NCBI GenBank assembly: GCA_903945375.1
Contig: CAJAVP010000123.1
Location: 37,521 to 101,520, forward strand
DNA from: an uncultured Methylococcaceae bacterium
GTDB taxonomy: Bacteria; Pseudomonadota; Gammaproteobacteria; Methylococcales; Methylomonadaceae
DNA: 64,000 nucleotides
Direction: 5' to 3'
The position numbers were made by a program, and so were the translations under genes. The notes under the pieces were generated by a model. The model saw nothing but the letters and a program-made list of their open reading frames with translations. It ran no database searches and had not been told where the DNA came from. Positions 46,627 to 56,949 of this stretch are shown here, piece after piece (position 1 is the first letter of the stretch; each line of letters begins with the position of its first letter).

Positions 46627-48735
46627 TTAGATAAACGTGGCGGTGGTTAAGGATGTTATGTTTGATCCGGTTATTTCGATGACAAAATCTGTGGCTGAGA
46701 AGACATCGTTGTGATTTAAATCAACGGCTAGAAATGTTCTACCAGATAAGTCTCCGCTACTCGCTGTGAGGATTGCAGCATCAACTCCTGATGCGTGAGT
46801 CTTAAAGCCTGCACCGGATGCTCCCAATAACGTATTCATATTAGTCACAAAAGTAGACTCATTTAGGCGTCCCATCAATGGGCTCGGTACAACAGCATTC
46901 ACATGATTTCTTAAGTCAATCAAATCCCCCGTTCCTGCATTTAAAGTTAAATCGGAATAGAGATCAACACCGCTAATAGAAGCCGTTGTACAGAATGAAT
47001 CTGTGTTAGTTTTACCAAATTTTATGACATCAATTCCTGTTCCTGTCATGACCGTATCTCTGCCCAGCCCCCCTGTGATCGTGTCATTATCCACTCCGGC
47101 ATTAATAGAGTCTTCTCCATCATCACCATTGATCACATCATTGCCTGCATCGCCTGTTAACGTATCCTTGCCTGATCCACCCCAAATACTGTCATTACCC
47201 GCCACGCCACTTAAACTATTATCTGAAGCATTACCTTGAATAAGATTATTTGCTGTGTTGCCTATCCCGTTCATCGCTCCGCTGTCAGCAACCAGCGTTA
47301 AGTTTTCGAGATTAAGATTAGTCATTGTATATGACTGCAAACGCGACAAAACAGTATCAGAACCCGCACCCGCATTTTCAGCAATAGAATCTGCAGTGTC
47401 ATCAATATAATAACTATCATTGCCTGGGCCACCCGCTAAGTTATCGCTACCCACACCGCCTTCCAAGGTGTCATTTCCGGATGCACCCGCTAATGTATCG
47501 TTACCTTCACTACCTTTTAACCAGTTGTCACCCGAATTGCCGGTTAACACATCGTCATAATGACTGCCAATTAAATTTTCAAAACCGGTAATCGTATCAG
47601 TTCCCGAGCCCACCGTAGGTTGAGGATTAAAAATTCCCATGTCAATCGTGACACCGCTAGTAGCACCAAATTGATAAGAAAGCGTGTCGATGCCATCACC
47701 ACCATCTAATGTATTATCGCCACTGTTAGCGTAAATAATGTTGTTAAGACCATTACCAATACCATAACTCGCGATGCCGGTGAGTTGTAAGTTTTCAACA
47801 TCATTAACCCCCGTTCCGGTTAATGTAAAATTAGCCGAGGTGATGATTGTGTCCGTACCCGCTGATGAATTTTCCATCACTTTGTCGCCGACATCATCCA
47901 CAAAGTACACGTCATCACCCATGCCACCTATTAAGGTATCTGCACCAGCTTGTCCATCGAGAACATTGGGCATATCGTTACCTATCATAGTGTTTGCCAC
48001 AGCATTGCCTATACCCACGACTGCATCTGACAGCAGCGTTAAATTTTCCAGCCCTACTGCTAACGCATAATCGACACGGCTTATGACCGTATCATTATCG
48101 GTTATACCAGCATCAATGATGACATCACCCGCTGTAACAACATAGGTATCGTTACCCGCTCCACCAGTTAGCGTATCAATCCCTGTCCCACCATCAAGCT
48201 GACTACCGCTAGCAATACCCGTTAAACTGTCGTTATAATTTGAACCGATAATATTTTCGATAGCTTTTAACACATCAGAACCCGCACCACCTGAGGCGGT
48301 ACCGTTGACAAGATCGACCGTAACAGCCGCCGGTGCATTCGCATAGGAAACGGTATCAGTTCCTAACATACCATCTAAGTAATCGTTATAATTTGTGCTA
48401 ATCAGCGCGTTGCCACTCAATAAGTCGTCATTGCTTGTATCAGACGTACCATCACCAATAATGAGCTGACTACTATCTGCAAAAATAAAATTGCTCGTGG
48501 AAATTTTGTTTTGCGTAAAGCCCTTTAGGGTAATCGTCTTAGTAACTGGTGTTGGTGTTACACCTGGCGGATTATTGGTAGCCGTGATAACGAGATCAAC
48601 ACCAGTAATAGATAAAAGAAGACTTGCCGCGCCAATGCTAGAGTCATCGAAATAAAACGTGTCGCTTGTGGAAAAGTTTCCTGAACTCATCAGGGTGTCA
48701 ACATTAGCTAAAGCAGAATAGGTATAAGAGGCCAT
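46627..48735 (-). CDS. Large RTX calcium-binding repeat protein
   Basis: A 702-residue predicted secreted protein from the ATG at 48735 (ATG-A-S-Y-T-Y); an upstream TTG in the same frame is rejected. The N-terminal about 110 residues have no signal peptide. From about residue 110 to 560 there are several blocks of RTX nonapeptides (G-G-x-G-x-D-x-L, e.g. GGAGNDTYVV, GGVGSDNLAG) alternating with VENLxL linker repeats. The C-terminal 120 residues end in a hydrophobic, T1SS-type signal. No enzyme domain is recognised, so it may be a surface or matrix protein. A C10 tract lies upstream. Confidence 0.85.
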   Translation of the reverse strand: MASYTYSALANVDTLMSSGNFSTSDTFYFDDSSIGAASLLLSITGVDLVITATNNPPGVTPTPVTKTITLKGFTQNKISTSNFIFADSSQLIIGDGTSDTSNDDLLSGNALISTNYNDYLDGMLGTDTVSYANAPAAVTVDLVNGTASGGAGSDVLKAIENIIGSNYNDSLTGIASGSQLDGGTGIDTLTGGAGNDTYVVTAGDVIIDAGITDNDTVISRVDYALAVGLENLTLLSDAVVGIGNAVANTMIGNDMPNVLDGQAGADTLIGGMGDDVYFVDDVGDKVMENSSAGTDTIITSANFTLTGTGVNDVENLQLTGIASYGIGNGLNNIIYANSGDNTLDGGDGIDTLSYQFGATSGVTIDMGIFNPQPTVGSGTDTITGFENLIGSHYDDVLTGNSGDNWLKGSEGNDTLAGASGNDTLEGGVGSDNLAGGPGNDSYYIDDTADSIAENAGAGSDTVLSRLQSYTMTNLNLENLTLVADSGAMNGIGNTANNLIQGNASDNSLSGVAGNDSIWGGSGKDTLTGDAGNDVINGDDGEDSINAGVDNDTITGGLGRDTVMTGTGIDVIKFGKTNTDSFCTTASISGVDLYSDLTLNAGTGDLIDLRNHVNAVVPSPLMGRLNESTFVTNMNTLLGASGAGFKTHASGVDAAILTASSGDLSGRTFLAVDLNHNDVFSATDFVIEITGSNITSLTTATFI

Positions 48736-49099
48736 AAATTTTCTTAAAAAGTTAGTTAATCGGCAGTTGATAAACAGCAAACTTCCACATCATTAAAACA
48801 AAGGCTTGAGGCAATAAACTTTAAACGTTAGCTGTTCGTGCGTAATTCTATCATAGACTTATGAATTGTAATTGTTTAGCCCCCCCCCCTATTTATTTGT
48901 AAAGCTTGTCCATCCATTACCCGCTCACTGCCGAGCACTGGCTCTCATCGTTATACATGAGTTCTTTCAAACCCTTATTCCGGTATGGATTACCGGAATG
49001 ACGTGCATAAAAATATTTGTGTATAACAATGAAGCTCTGGCTTGGAACGAACCGCCCATTTTTATAGAGGCCTAAACGATTACGATGAATTTTCTCGGC
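48736..49099. other. Intergenic region with C10 tract and a palindrome
   Basis: Between rapA and the RTX gene start (both minus). It contains ten consecutive C at 48880-48889, about 145 bases upstream of the RTX start codon, and the hairpin ATTCCGGTA/TACCGGAAT at 48977-48999, of the kind often repeated between genes. No gene is supported; the 67-codon frame at 48872-49075 overlies these elements. Confidence 0.5.
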
Positions 49100-51910
49100 C
49101 TAGCTGGTAATAATAAACCTTACCGCATCGAGTTTTAATTGCGCCGCTTCGATGTTTTCATGCGCCAATAAGGTAAAGTCCTTCAGTTGCTCAATCTCTT
49201 CGGGCTTGATGGTCGGATTTACTTTTTTCAAACGGTTTAAGCGTTTTATTTCCGCCGTTAAGCTGGTCAACATATCGGCAGTAGCGGTTTCAATCAGTTG
49301 CTGCATCGTGGCACGCGCAGTTTGTTCAGCCATTGACAATAAACGGTTCAAAACGGCACGTTGATGATTTAGGAAAGTAACAATCTGATGTTTATCAAAA
49401 TTAATATTCACATCAGGTAACTCTTGGTGTGTAAATTTAGCTGTTAAATCCTGTTGATGCTGGTCAATCAAAACACGAATGGGCGTGGGAGGCAAAAAGC
49501 GACCAATTTGCAATTCCGCTGGTGCGCTGCATTCAACAATGAATAGACATTCCAATAAATATTGCCCAGCTTTTAGCTCCCGATGTTTGATTACACTCAT
49601 GACCGCATTACCGGTTTCACTGGATAAAATTAAGTCCATTGCAGCCATAACCATAGGGTGTTCAGCTGACATAAATTGCATATCTTCACGCGCCAACGCA
49701 CAGCCGCGATCCACCGTAAACGTTACACCATCTTCAGTCAATCCTGGAAAATGCGCTACGCGCAGGTGGTCACCAGGCCGAACAATAAAACAGTCCGCTG
49801 AATGAAATTCGGTGTCTACACCATAGCATTCAAAAACGTCTTCCATATATGGCCATAAATCGCCTGCTTGCTCATAGGCTTTTAATTGGGTGATTAACTC
49901 ATCAGCAGGTTCTTTCCGGTAGGAATTTAATTCCAACAACTGATCACGACCATTGTGTAGTTGTATTTCAATTTCTGTCCCTAAAGCTTGTGTTTTGGCA
50001 ATAAATTCATCAATTATCACCGAATGGGTTTCGGTCAATACGGTATCCAGTTCATTTTTCAAGCAATCCGCCACGGGTTGAGCTGCGGAGCAATTGCTAC
50101 GAAAGGCATTCATGCCTTCATCATACCAACGGTACAAAACGGCTTGCTCCGTTCCTTGCACATAAGGGATGTGAATTTGGATGACTTGTTTTTGTCCTAT
50201 GCGATCCAAGCGACCAATGCGCTGCTGGAGTAAATCCGGATTTTTTGGTAAATCCCAAAGAATCAAATGATGAACAAATTGAAAATTACGGCCTTCACTG
50301 CCAATTTCTGAACAAATCAATAACTTGGCGGTGCTGTCTTGGTCGGCAAAATAAGCGGCTGCCCGGTCGCGTTCGATAATCGTCATGCCTTCATGAAATA
50401 TCGCGGCGGCAATACCGGCACGATTTTTAAGCGTGTATTCCAAATCGATCGCCGTTTGTGCGTACTTGGTTATGAGTAAGGCCTTTTGTCCAGCTAATTG
50501 CTTTATTTTTTCGAGCAACCAAACATAACGTGGGTCTTGCTGCATATCCTCATTATTAATCGCTCCTGTTAACGCATAGCCATAACGTTCACGCTCTGGA
50601 AACCCCTGCACCGTTTGCCGAGAATTTCTAAATAAAATCCGTCCCGTCCCGTGATGATCAAGCAAAACTTTAATCAAGGCGGTACGCGCAGGGCTGGCGC
50701 TGTCGGCATCATTGACTTGACTCAGTAAACCACTGACGTTGTCTTCTTTCAGTAAAGAGGACAGTAATTCACACGCCTCTTGAGTCAAAGGCTGATCGCT
50801 TAATAACAATTTTGCGATTTGGGCGACGGGTTCAAATTGACGCTCTTCTTCCAAAAAGGCGGCAAAGCTGTAAAAACGATCCGGATCAAGCAATCTTAAC
50901 CGTGCAAAATGGCTTTCTTTCCCTAACTGCTCTGGCGTGGCGGTGAGCAAAATTAAGCTAGGACTACGCAAAGCCAATTGCTCAACAAATAAATAATCAC
51001 TGCTAGCGGCTTGTTCGCTCCATTCCAGATGGTGCGCCTCATCGACAATCACCATATCCCAACCTGCCGTAATCGCTTGCTGTTGACGGCTCGGATAGTG
51101 TGCAAAAAAACTTTGGCTGCATAACACCAATTGCTCCGTAAGAAACGGATTACCATCACGCACGATAGGGTCTTCGTCATCGAAACCATCTGCGCCCAAC
51201 TCATCTAAACAACGGGCTTCATCAAAGAGGCTAAAGCGTAAATTAAACCGTCTGAGCATTTCTACTAACCACTGATGCAGTAAACTTTCTGGCACAATGA
51301 TTAATACTCGATTACTCAGACCATTAATAAGTCGATGATGCAAAATTAGGCCGGCTTCAATAGTTTTACCTAAGCCGACCTCATCCGCCAGCATAATGCG
51401 CGGCGCAATCCGACTAGCGGCTTCATGAGCGATGTATAATTGATGTGGAATTAACGAGGTACGTGTTCCTAACAGTCCTTTAATTGGCGATTGCTGATGG
51501 TGTCGCAAGCGCTGCCACGTTTGAAAGCGCAGGGTGAACCAAGCACTCGGATCGCAAGCACCCATAAATAGGCGATCTTGTGGTTTATTAAATTGAATAT
51601 GATGATTGAGTTCGACTTCTTCTAGGCTAATCTCAAATCCATCGCTGTTTTTGCCGAGGTACGTCATGAGACCGGCTTTTTCAATAACGTCAGTGACGGT
51701 CAATTTTTCTTCATCAATGGATTCGATAACATCACCCACCGCAAATGTCACGCGCGTCAAGGGAGCATTGTCACGCGCATAAATACGCCGCTCGTCGGCA
51801 GCGAGATAAAGTACCGTCACTCGGTTAAAACTGACGTCGAGAATCAGTCCTAAGCCTAATTCAGATTCTGTGTTGCTAATCCAGCGTTGTCCAGGTATGA
51901 AAGCGTCCAT
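49100..51910 (-). CDS. rapA: RNA polymerase-associated Swi2/Snf2 ATPase RapA (HepA)
   Basis: Helps RNA polymerase recycle after transcription. 936 residues: N-terminal Tudor-like domains (about 1-110), then the Swi2/Snf2 ATPase with motif I DEVGLGKTIEAGLI, the DEAHHLEW box and motif VI QQRIGRLDRIGQ, then a C-terminal spacer typical of RapA. Slightly shorter than the E. coli protein (968). Monocistronic. Confidence 0.95.
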   Translation of the reverse strand: MDAFIPGQRWISNTESELGLGLILDVSFNRVTVLYLAADERRIYARDNAPLTRVTFAVGDVIESIDEEKLTVTDVIEKAGLMTYLGKNSDGFEISLEEVELNHHIQFNKPQDRLFMGACDPSAWFTLRFQTWQRLRHHQQSPIKGLLGTRTSLIPHQLYIAHEAASRIAPRIMLADEVGLGKTIEAGLILHHRLINGLSNRVLIIVPESLLHQWLVEMLRRFNLRFSLFDEARCLDELGADGFDDEDPIVRDGNPFLTEQLVLCSQSFFAHYPSRQQQAITAGWDMVIVDEAHHLEWSEQAASSDYLFVEQLALRSPSLILLTATPEQLGKESHFARLRLLDPDRFYSFAAFLEEERQFEPVAQIAKLLLSDQPLTQEACELLSSLLKEDNVSGLLSQVNDADSASPARTALIKVLLDHHGTGRILFRNSRQTVQGFPERERYGYALTGAINNEDMQQDPRYVWLLEKIKQLAGQKALLITKYAQTAIDLEYTLKNRAGIAAAIFHEGMTIIERDRAAAYFADQDSTAKLLICSEIGSEGRNFQFVHHLILWDLPKNPDLLQQRIGRLDRIGQKQVIQIHIPYVQGTEQAVLYRWYDEGMNAFRSNCSAAQPVADCLKNELDTVLTETHSVIIDEFIAKTQALGTEIEIQLHNGRDQLLELNSYRKEPADELITQLKAYEQAGDLWPYMEDVFECYGVDTEFHSADCFIVRPGDHLRVAHFPGLTEDGVTFTVDRGCALAREDMQFMSAEHPMVMAAMDLILSSETGNAVMSVIKHRELKAGQYLLECLFIVECSAPAELQIGRFLPPTPIRVLIDQHQQDLTAKFTHQELPDVNINFDKHQIVTFLNHQRAVLNRLLSMAEQTARATMQQLIETATADMLTSLTAEIKRLNRLKKVNPTIKPEEIEQLKDFTLLAHENIEAAQLKLDAVRFIITS

Positions 51911-51996
51911 TAATTAATACAGGTTTGGGGTTAAATAAAATGCCGTAAGGCTGTTATTAGCGCGTATAAATTCGTCTGCTTAATCATAAGCAAACA

Positions 51997-52761
51997 TCAA
52001 TTTTTTATGCCTGTGCCTCGATGCAAGAGAAACAAGCTAAACAAAATCATGACGACGATAAAACTCCCCGTCATCATAAAAGCCAGTTGAATATCTACAT
52101 CAGTGACACCGATTAAGCCATATCGAAACGCATTCACCATATATAAAATCGGGTTACCCATTGAAATGGTTTGCCAAATACTGGGTAACATCGATACAGA
52201 ATAGAACACGCCACCCAAATAACTCAAGGGGGTCAATACAAAATTGGGAATAATAGAAATCGCATCAAAGCTTTCTGCCAATACCGCATTGATAAAGCCC
52301 GCCAGCGAAAATAAGGTTGCTGTCAAAGCGGCAATACTGAGCGTAATTAGCATATGCTGTACAGCAATTGGTGCAAACAAGGTTGAAATACCCGCAACGA
52401 CAACGCCAACCAATAAGCCGCGCATAATGCCACCACTGATATAGCCAGCTAAAATCACCCAATTAGGAACGGGGGCAACCAGTAATTCCTCAATATTGTG
52501 TTGAAATTTGGTGGAATAAAATGACGAGACCACATTGGCATAGGAGTGACTGATGACGGACATCAAAATTATTCCGGGTACAATATAATCCATATAGCTT
52601 GCGCCATTGATTGTACCGATACGATCACCAATCAATTGGCCAAAAATCAGAAAATATAAGGCTGTTGTAATCGCGGGCGGCAATAAGGTTTGTGGCCAGA
52701 TGCGTACAAAACGGTAAATTTCTTTGACCAGTATGGTTTTAAATGGAATATAAAAATTCAT
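51997..52761 (-). CDS. ABC-2 type transporter permease (YadH-like)
   Basis: Six-helix ABC-2 permease of 254 residues; the central segment with NIEELLVAPVPNW and the later FVLTPLSYLGGVFYS match the family. It overlaps the ATPase gene by ATGA. YadGH-type exporters are widespread; the substrate is unknown. Confidence 0.87.
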   Translation of the reverse strand: MNFYIPFKTILVKEIYRFVRIWPQTLLPPAITTALYFLIFGQLIGDRIGTINGASYMDYIVPGIILMSVISHSYANVVSSFYSTKFQHNIEELLVAPVPNWVILAGYISGGIMRGLLVGVVVAGISTLFAPIAVQHMLITLSIAALTATLFSLAGFINAVLAESFDAISIIPNFVLTPLSYLGGVFYSVSMLPSIWQTISMGNPILYMVNAFRYGLIGVTDVDIQLAFMMTGSFIVVMILFSLFLLHRGTGIKN

Positions 52762-53687
52762 TGCACAAGCCCTGCGGTTTTTGCGTCCACCAAATCCATG
52801 AACAATTGCTCCAGTCGATTCGTTTTATTTTTTAGGCTGGTTACCGTGATGTTTTGCTCAGACAGCTGACGGAATAATTCGTTTAATCCTATTTCTTTAG
52901 ACACCGCCACATCGAGGGTTTTCTCGGTCAATAATTCCACGGTAAAGCCATCAAGTTCGGGGGGCGTATTCAGAGAATGAGCTAAATCGAGTACAAAATG
53001 GTCAATATGCAATCTGGCGAGTAAGTCCGCCATACTGGAATTTTCTACAATCATCCCTTGATCAATAATAGCGATATTGCGGCATAAACTCTCAGCTTCT
53101 TCCAGATAATGCGTTGTCAAAATAATGGTTGTGCCTTGTTCGTTGACTTCCTGCATCATTTTCCACATCGAACGGCGAATTTCGATATCCACACCGGCGG
53201 TTGGCTCGTCAAGAATCAGCAATTTAGGGGCATGAATCATCGCGCGTGCAATCATCACCCGACGCTTCATACCTCCCGATAAGCGTCGTGAGATGGTATC
53301 GCGTTTAGTCCACAAATCCATTTGTTTAAGGCAGTGTTCGGTTCGTTGCAGTGCCAATTTACGCGGTACGCCATAAAAGCCGGCTTGATTCAGCAAAATA
53401 TTTTTTACCGTATCAAACTGATTAAAATTCACTTCCTGCGGCACCAAGCCAATGCAACTTTTAGCCCTAGCGCGATCATGCCTTAAATCATGCCCAAAAA
53501 TACTCACTGAGCCACTGGATTCATTGACTAAGGAACTGATAATACCGATAGCAGTTGACTTGCCAGCACCATTTGGGCCTAGCAAGGCAAAGAAGTCCCC
53601 CGCTTCAACATCAAGGTCAATGCCCTTTAGCGCTTCAAAACCATTGTTGTAAGTTTTGCGGAGCTGACGGATAGATAATGCTTTCAT
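52758..53687 (-). CDS. ABC transporter ATPase (YadG-like)
   Basis: ATPase partner of the downstream permease, 309 residues. Walker A is GPNGAGKST, the signature is LSGGMKRR, Walker B is LLILDEP and the H-loop is LTTHYLEEAE. A C-terminal extension of about 80 residues is typical of drug-exporter/YadG ATPases. Divergent from ppx. Confidence 0.9.
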   Translation of the reverse strand: MKALSIRQLRKTYNNGFEALKGIDLDVEAGDFFALLGPNGAGKSTAIGIISSLVNESSGSVSIFGHDLRHDRARAKSCIGLVPQEVNFNQFDTVKNILLNQAGFYGVPRKLALQRTEHCLKQMDLWTKRDTISRRLSGGMKRRVMIARAMIHAPKLLILDEPTAGVDIEIRRSMWKMMQEVNEQGTTIILTTHYLEEAESLCRNIAIIDQGMIVENSSMADLLARLHIDHFVLDLAHSLNTPPELDGFTVELLTEKTLDVAVSKEIGLNELFRQLSEQNITVTSLKNKTNRLEQLFMDLVDAKTAGLVQ

Positions 53688-53832
53688 AATAAAACTAACA
53701 CTTAACGGAAACCTGCAAATAAGTTAAATTAAACGGACTCGCTAATGCTACCAAGCCGAGCGGCTATTTAAAATGCGGTGATTTTAGCAGAAATCAACGT
53801 TTAACCAGAAAATAACACGTATCGTAGACAAA

Positions 53833-55344
53833 ATGGGACAACCCGTGCAGAAAAAAACACCTGAGATAGTCGCCGCTGTTGACCTAGGGTCAAACAGTTT
53901 TCACATGATAGTTTGTAGCCTGCATGATGGGAAATTAAAAACCGTTGACCGCCTAAAAGAAATGGTCAGATTGGCATCTGGACTGGATAAAAACAATTAT
54001 TTAAATCAAGCAACGCAAACTCGCGCCTTGGCCTGCTTAGAACGATTCGGACAGCGCATTCGTACCATTCCTCAAGATAGTGTACGTGTAGTGGGAACTA
54101 ACACACTACGCACTGCTAAAAATGCCGATGAATTTCTCATTAAAGCGGAGAAAGCCTTATTTCACCCCATCCATATTATCTCTGGCATTGAAGAAGCACG
54201 TTTAATCTATCAAGGCGTTGCGTTTAGCTTAAGTAGTCAAGCGAATCTACGTCTAGTCATGGATATTGGCGGCGGTAGTACCGAATACATCATTGGCAGC
54301 GGCGATACGCCTCGTGAAAAAGAAAGCCTGCACATGGGCTGTGTTTCGGTCAGTAACTTATTTTTTAAAGAGGGTCGTATTAGCAAAGAGGCATTTAATC
54401 AAGCCACCTTATTTGCTGAACAACAACTTGAACCCTTTGAACAAAAATTTCAGCGCCATAACTGGGATGAAGCCATTGGCGCATCCGGCAGTCTACGTGC
54501 CATTGATAAAGTGCTGCAAATCAAAAACTGGAGTAATAACGGCATCACTAAAGACGGTTTGGAACAATTGGTTGCCCATCTTATCCAGTGCAAGCACATC
54601 AATGAACTCAATTTCCCTGATTTTGACCCAGAGCGTTTACCGGTCTTTCCAGGCGGTGTCGCGATTGCCTATGCCACGTTCAAAGCCCTTAAAATCGACC
54701 AAATGACGGTCTCTGATGGCGCATTGCGCGAAGGTTTGTTGCAAGACTTATTGGGACGTTTTTACAATCAAGACACGCGTTCGGCAACTGCACAATTATT
54801 AGCTAAACGCCACCACATCGATCAAGCCCATGCAGAACGTGTTAAACAAACCGTTTTGTATATCTTAGAACATTCTCTGAGCGAACATCCTTGGGCGATT
54901 GATGAAAATTGCTGTCAATTTTTATGCTGGGCGGCAGATTTGCATGAAATTGGGCATGATATTGCCCATAGCCAATACCAAAAACACGGCGCATACATCA
55001 TTGAAAACGGCGACTTAGCGGGATTTTCCAGACAGGATCAAATGATTTTAGCCGCGATTATTCGCTCACACCGACGCAAGTTTTCTTTATCTCGCTTTGA
55101 AAATCTGCCCGCCCATTGGCAAAGCTATGCCCCATATTTGGCGATTGTTCTGCGTTTAGCGGTTTTATTACGTCGTAATCGCCATGATGAAGATTTGCCT
55201 GAATTTAGCGTTACGCTTAATAAAACCAAAATTGATATACAATTTCCAGTGCTTTGTTTAGCCCAAGCACCGTTGACACGTGCCGATTTACAACAAGAAG
55301 CCGAATATCTAAAGTCAGCAGGTTTCACGCTCACATTCGCGTAA
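53833..55344 (+). CDS. ppx: Exopolyphosphatase (Ppx/GppA family)
   Basis: Degrades polyphosphate from its ends, and GppA members also hydrolyse pppGpp. The N-terminal actin-like fold has VAAVDLGSNSFHMIV and MDIGGGSTEYI; the C-terminal half is the HD-like domain (AADLHEIGHDIAHSQY). It is 503 residues, close to E. coli Ppx (513). The next gene starts 6 bases after its stop. Confidence 0.93.
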   Translation: MGQPVQKKTPEIVAAVDLGSNSFHMIVCSLHDGKLKTVDRLKEMVRLASGLDKNNYLNQATQTRALACLERFGQRIRTIPQDSVRVVGTNTLRTAKNADEFLIKAEKALFHPIHIISGIEEARLIYQGVAFSLSSQANLRLVMDIGGGSTEYIIGSGDTPREKESLHMGCVSVSNLFFKEGRISKEAFNQATLFAEQQLEPFEQKFQRHNWDEAIGASGSLRAIDKVLQIKNWSNNGITKDGLEQLVAHLIQCKHINELNFPDFDPERLPVFPGGVAIAYATFKALKIDQMTVSDGALREGLLQDLLGRFYNQDTRSATAQLLAKRHHIDQAHAERVKQTVLYILEHSLSEHPWAIDENCCQFLCWAADLHEIGHDIAHSQYQKHGAYIIENGDLAGFSRQDQMILAAIIRSHRRKFSLSRFENLPAHWQSYAPYLAIVLRLAVLLRRNRHDEDLPEFSVTLNKTKIDIQFPVLCLAQAPLTRADLQQEAEYLKSAGFTLTFA

Positions 55345-55349
55345 GCGGT

Positions 55350-56612
55350 ATGTTTAAACACCTCTTGCGTTTACCCCTATATGGCTTAGCGGTCATTGCT
55401 CTCGTCTGCGTTTTAGTTATTTTCTTTGGCATTGGCGATACCCCCGCTGTTGCCTTAGGGTGGCGATTGAATGCAGCAGACATCATCCGCGCTAAACAAA
55501 TTTTGCATGAAGGCAGTAAGACACGACCAGAAGAAATCGGTACTATTGAACTCAGTCGGCAAGATCTTAATCTTGCCGCCAATTATTTACTGAATCGTTA
55601 TAGCAAAAGTGCCGTAGAAATTTCCCTGAAAAAAAACCAGCTAAAATTTACCGCTACAGCCACGTTGCCAGAAAATCGCATTGGTAAATACTTGAACATC
55701 ACTTTGGCCTTGGGTAACGTGGCAGGTAATCCATTACCCAGGCTCACCAAATTTAAAGCCGGAAAGCTGTTACTCCCATCTTATGCGGCAGCCGCAGTGC
55801 TAGATTATTTCATCCGTCATTCGGTCTTAAATAATTATTTTCTATTAGCCACTAAACCCATTAAAGCTGTCACTATTGAGCCAGACAAAATCACCATCAC
55901 TTATTTTTCTGACCTTGATATTTTTGTCAAAGCTAGGAATTTATTGGCGGGTAGCAATGAAGCGATCTTAAGTGTTTATAGGCAGCAAATTGTAGAAACC
56001 GTTAGTCAGCACGACCCAAACTGGCGTTTATCGTTAGCGGAATTACTCAAGCCCGTGTTCGCTCTAGCTTATCAACGTTCTACCACCGCAAATGCTATTG
56101 AGGAAAATCGTATGGCGATTATTGCGGTCAATGATTACGTTAACAAAGATGCTAAAAAAATATTGACACTACCTGCCACACAAAGCAGAGCGCAATATTA
56201 TTCGGTGTTTTTATACAAACGTGGCGATCTCGCGCAACATTTCATTGGCTCGGCGGCTATTGCTGCTTCTGTCAGCGGTCAAGTATCCACCGCAATGGGG
56301 GAGGAAAAAGAATTACGTGATGCTGAACGAGGGAGTGGATTTAGCTTTATTGATTTAGCTGCCGACAAAGCCGGCACACATTTTGGAGAAATAGCGACCT
56401 CATCCGCCGAACAGGCTAGAAAGCTCCAAAAAAACATGATGGCGATCAAAAATTACAGTGATTTTATGCCCGATCCTACCGACTTACCGGAGCATATGAA
56501 CGAGGTTGAGTTCAAAGACCGTTTCGGATCGACCAGTAGTTTGCCTTATCAACAACTCTTGCAACAAATTGATGACCGTATCGCAATTACGCCGATTTAC
56601 CAGCAAGAATAG
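55350..56612 (+). CDS. Conserved hypothetical protein with N-terminal membrane anchor
   Basis: A 420-residue protein from the ATG at 55350 (the longer frame overlaps ppx and is rejected). Residues 8-27 are one membrane helix with a basic start; the rest is probably periplasmic and mixed alpha/beta. No catalytic motif is obvious; a C-terminal segment (FSFIDLAADKAGTHFGEIATSS) looks conserved-domain-like. It follows ppx by 5 bases and so is likely co-transcribed. I do not recognise the function. Confidence 0.75.
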   Translation: MFKHLLRLPLYGLAVIALVCVLVIFFGIGDTPAVALGWRLNAADIIRAKQILHEGSKTRPEEIGTIELSRQDLNLAANYLLNRYSKSAVEISLKKNQLKFTATATLPENRIGKYLNITLALGNVAGNPLPRLTKFKAGKLLLPSYAAAAVLDYFIRHSVLNNYFLLATKPIKAVTIEPDKITITYFSDLDIFVKARNLLAGSNEAILSVYRQQIVETVSQHDPNWRLSLAELLKPVFALAYQRSTTANAIEENRMAIIAVNDYVNKDAKKILTLPATQSRAQYYSVFLYKRGDLAQHFIGSAAIAASVSGQVSTAMGEEKELRDAERGSGFSFIDLAADKAGTHFGEIATSSAEQARKLQKNMMAIKNYSDFMPDPTDLPEHMNEVEFKDRFGSTSSLPYQQLLQQIDDRIAITPIYQQE

Positions 56613-56624
56613 GCAGTAATTTTT

Positions 56625-56654
56625 GGGTGGGGTCTGAATAATCACCCTGTTTTT
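56625..56654 (+). terminator. Likely terminator after the ppx operon
   Basis: GGGTG and CACCC form a short stem with a 13-base loop, followed by TGTTTTTAT, 13 bases past the stop. The stem is weak, so confidence is moderate. Confidence 0.4.
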
Positions 56655-56871
56655 ATATAAAGTAGGCACCGTAAAATCATATCGTTAGGCTACATCAATT
56701 TTATGTGGCACGCTGAAAGCAATAGTTCGGAGGGTATTTTTGCGAGTTACCTAGAGTAAATAGGGATTTAAGCGGTTGCCCCCGAAGAGACCACTGTCTG
56801 AGCGAACGACTTATAAGTCAACTGTAGGTGAATGGACTAAGGATTACAAATTCTAATAATTAGAGAGACAT

Positions 56872-56918
56872 AAAATCCCCTAATCCTTCTTTCATTACTT
56901 AGAAAGACGAATTAGGGG
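56872..56918 (-). terminator. Hairpin terminator after the H-NS-like gene
   Basis: On the minus strand CCCCTAATtcgTCTTTC pairs with GAAAGAaggATTAGGGG around an 8-base loop and is followed by ATTTTATG. It lies 32 bases after the stop of the H-NS-like gene. Confidence 0.5.
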
Positions 56919-56949
56919 GGGAAATAGGATGTTTAGTGCATTGACAACC

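Noticed and set aside
48872..49075. 67-codon plus-strand frame upstream of the RTX gene
   Set aside because: It spans the C10 tract and a palindrome and has no coding features.
55254..55349. N-terminal extension of the hypothetical protein after ppx
   Set aside because: It lies inside ppx in another frame; the ATG at 55350 directly precedes the membrane anchor.
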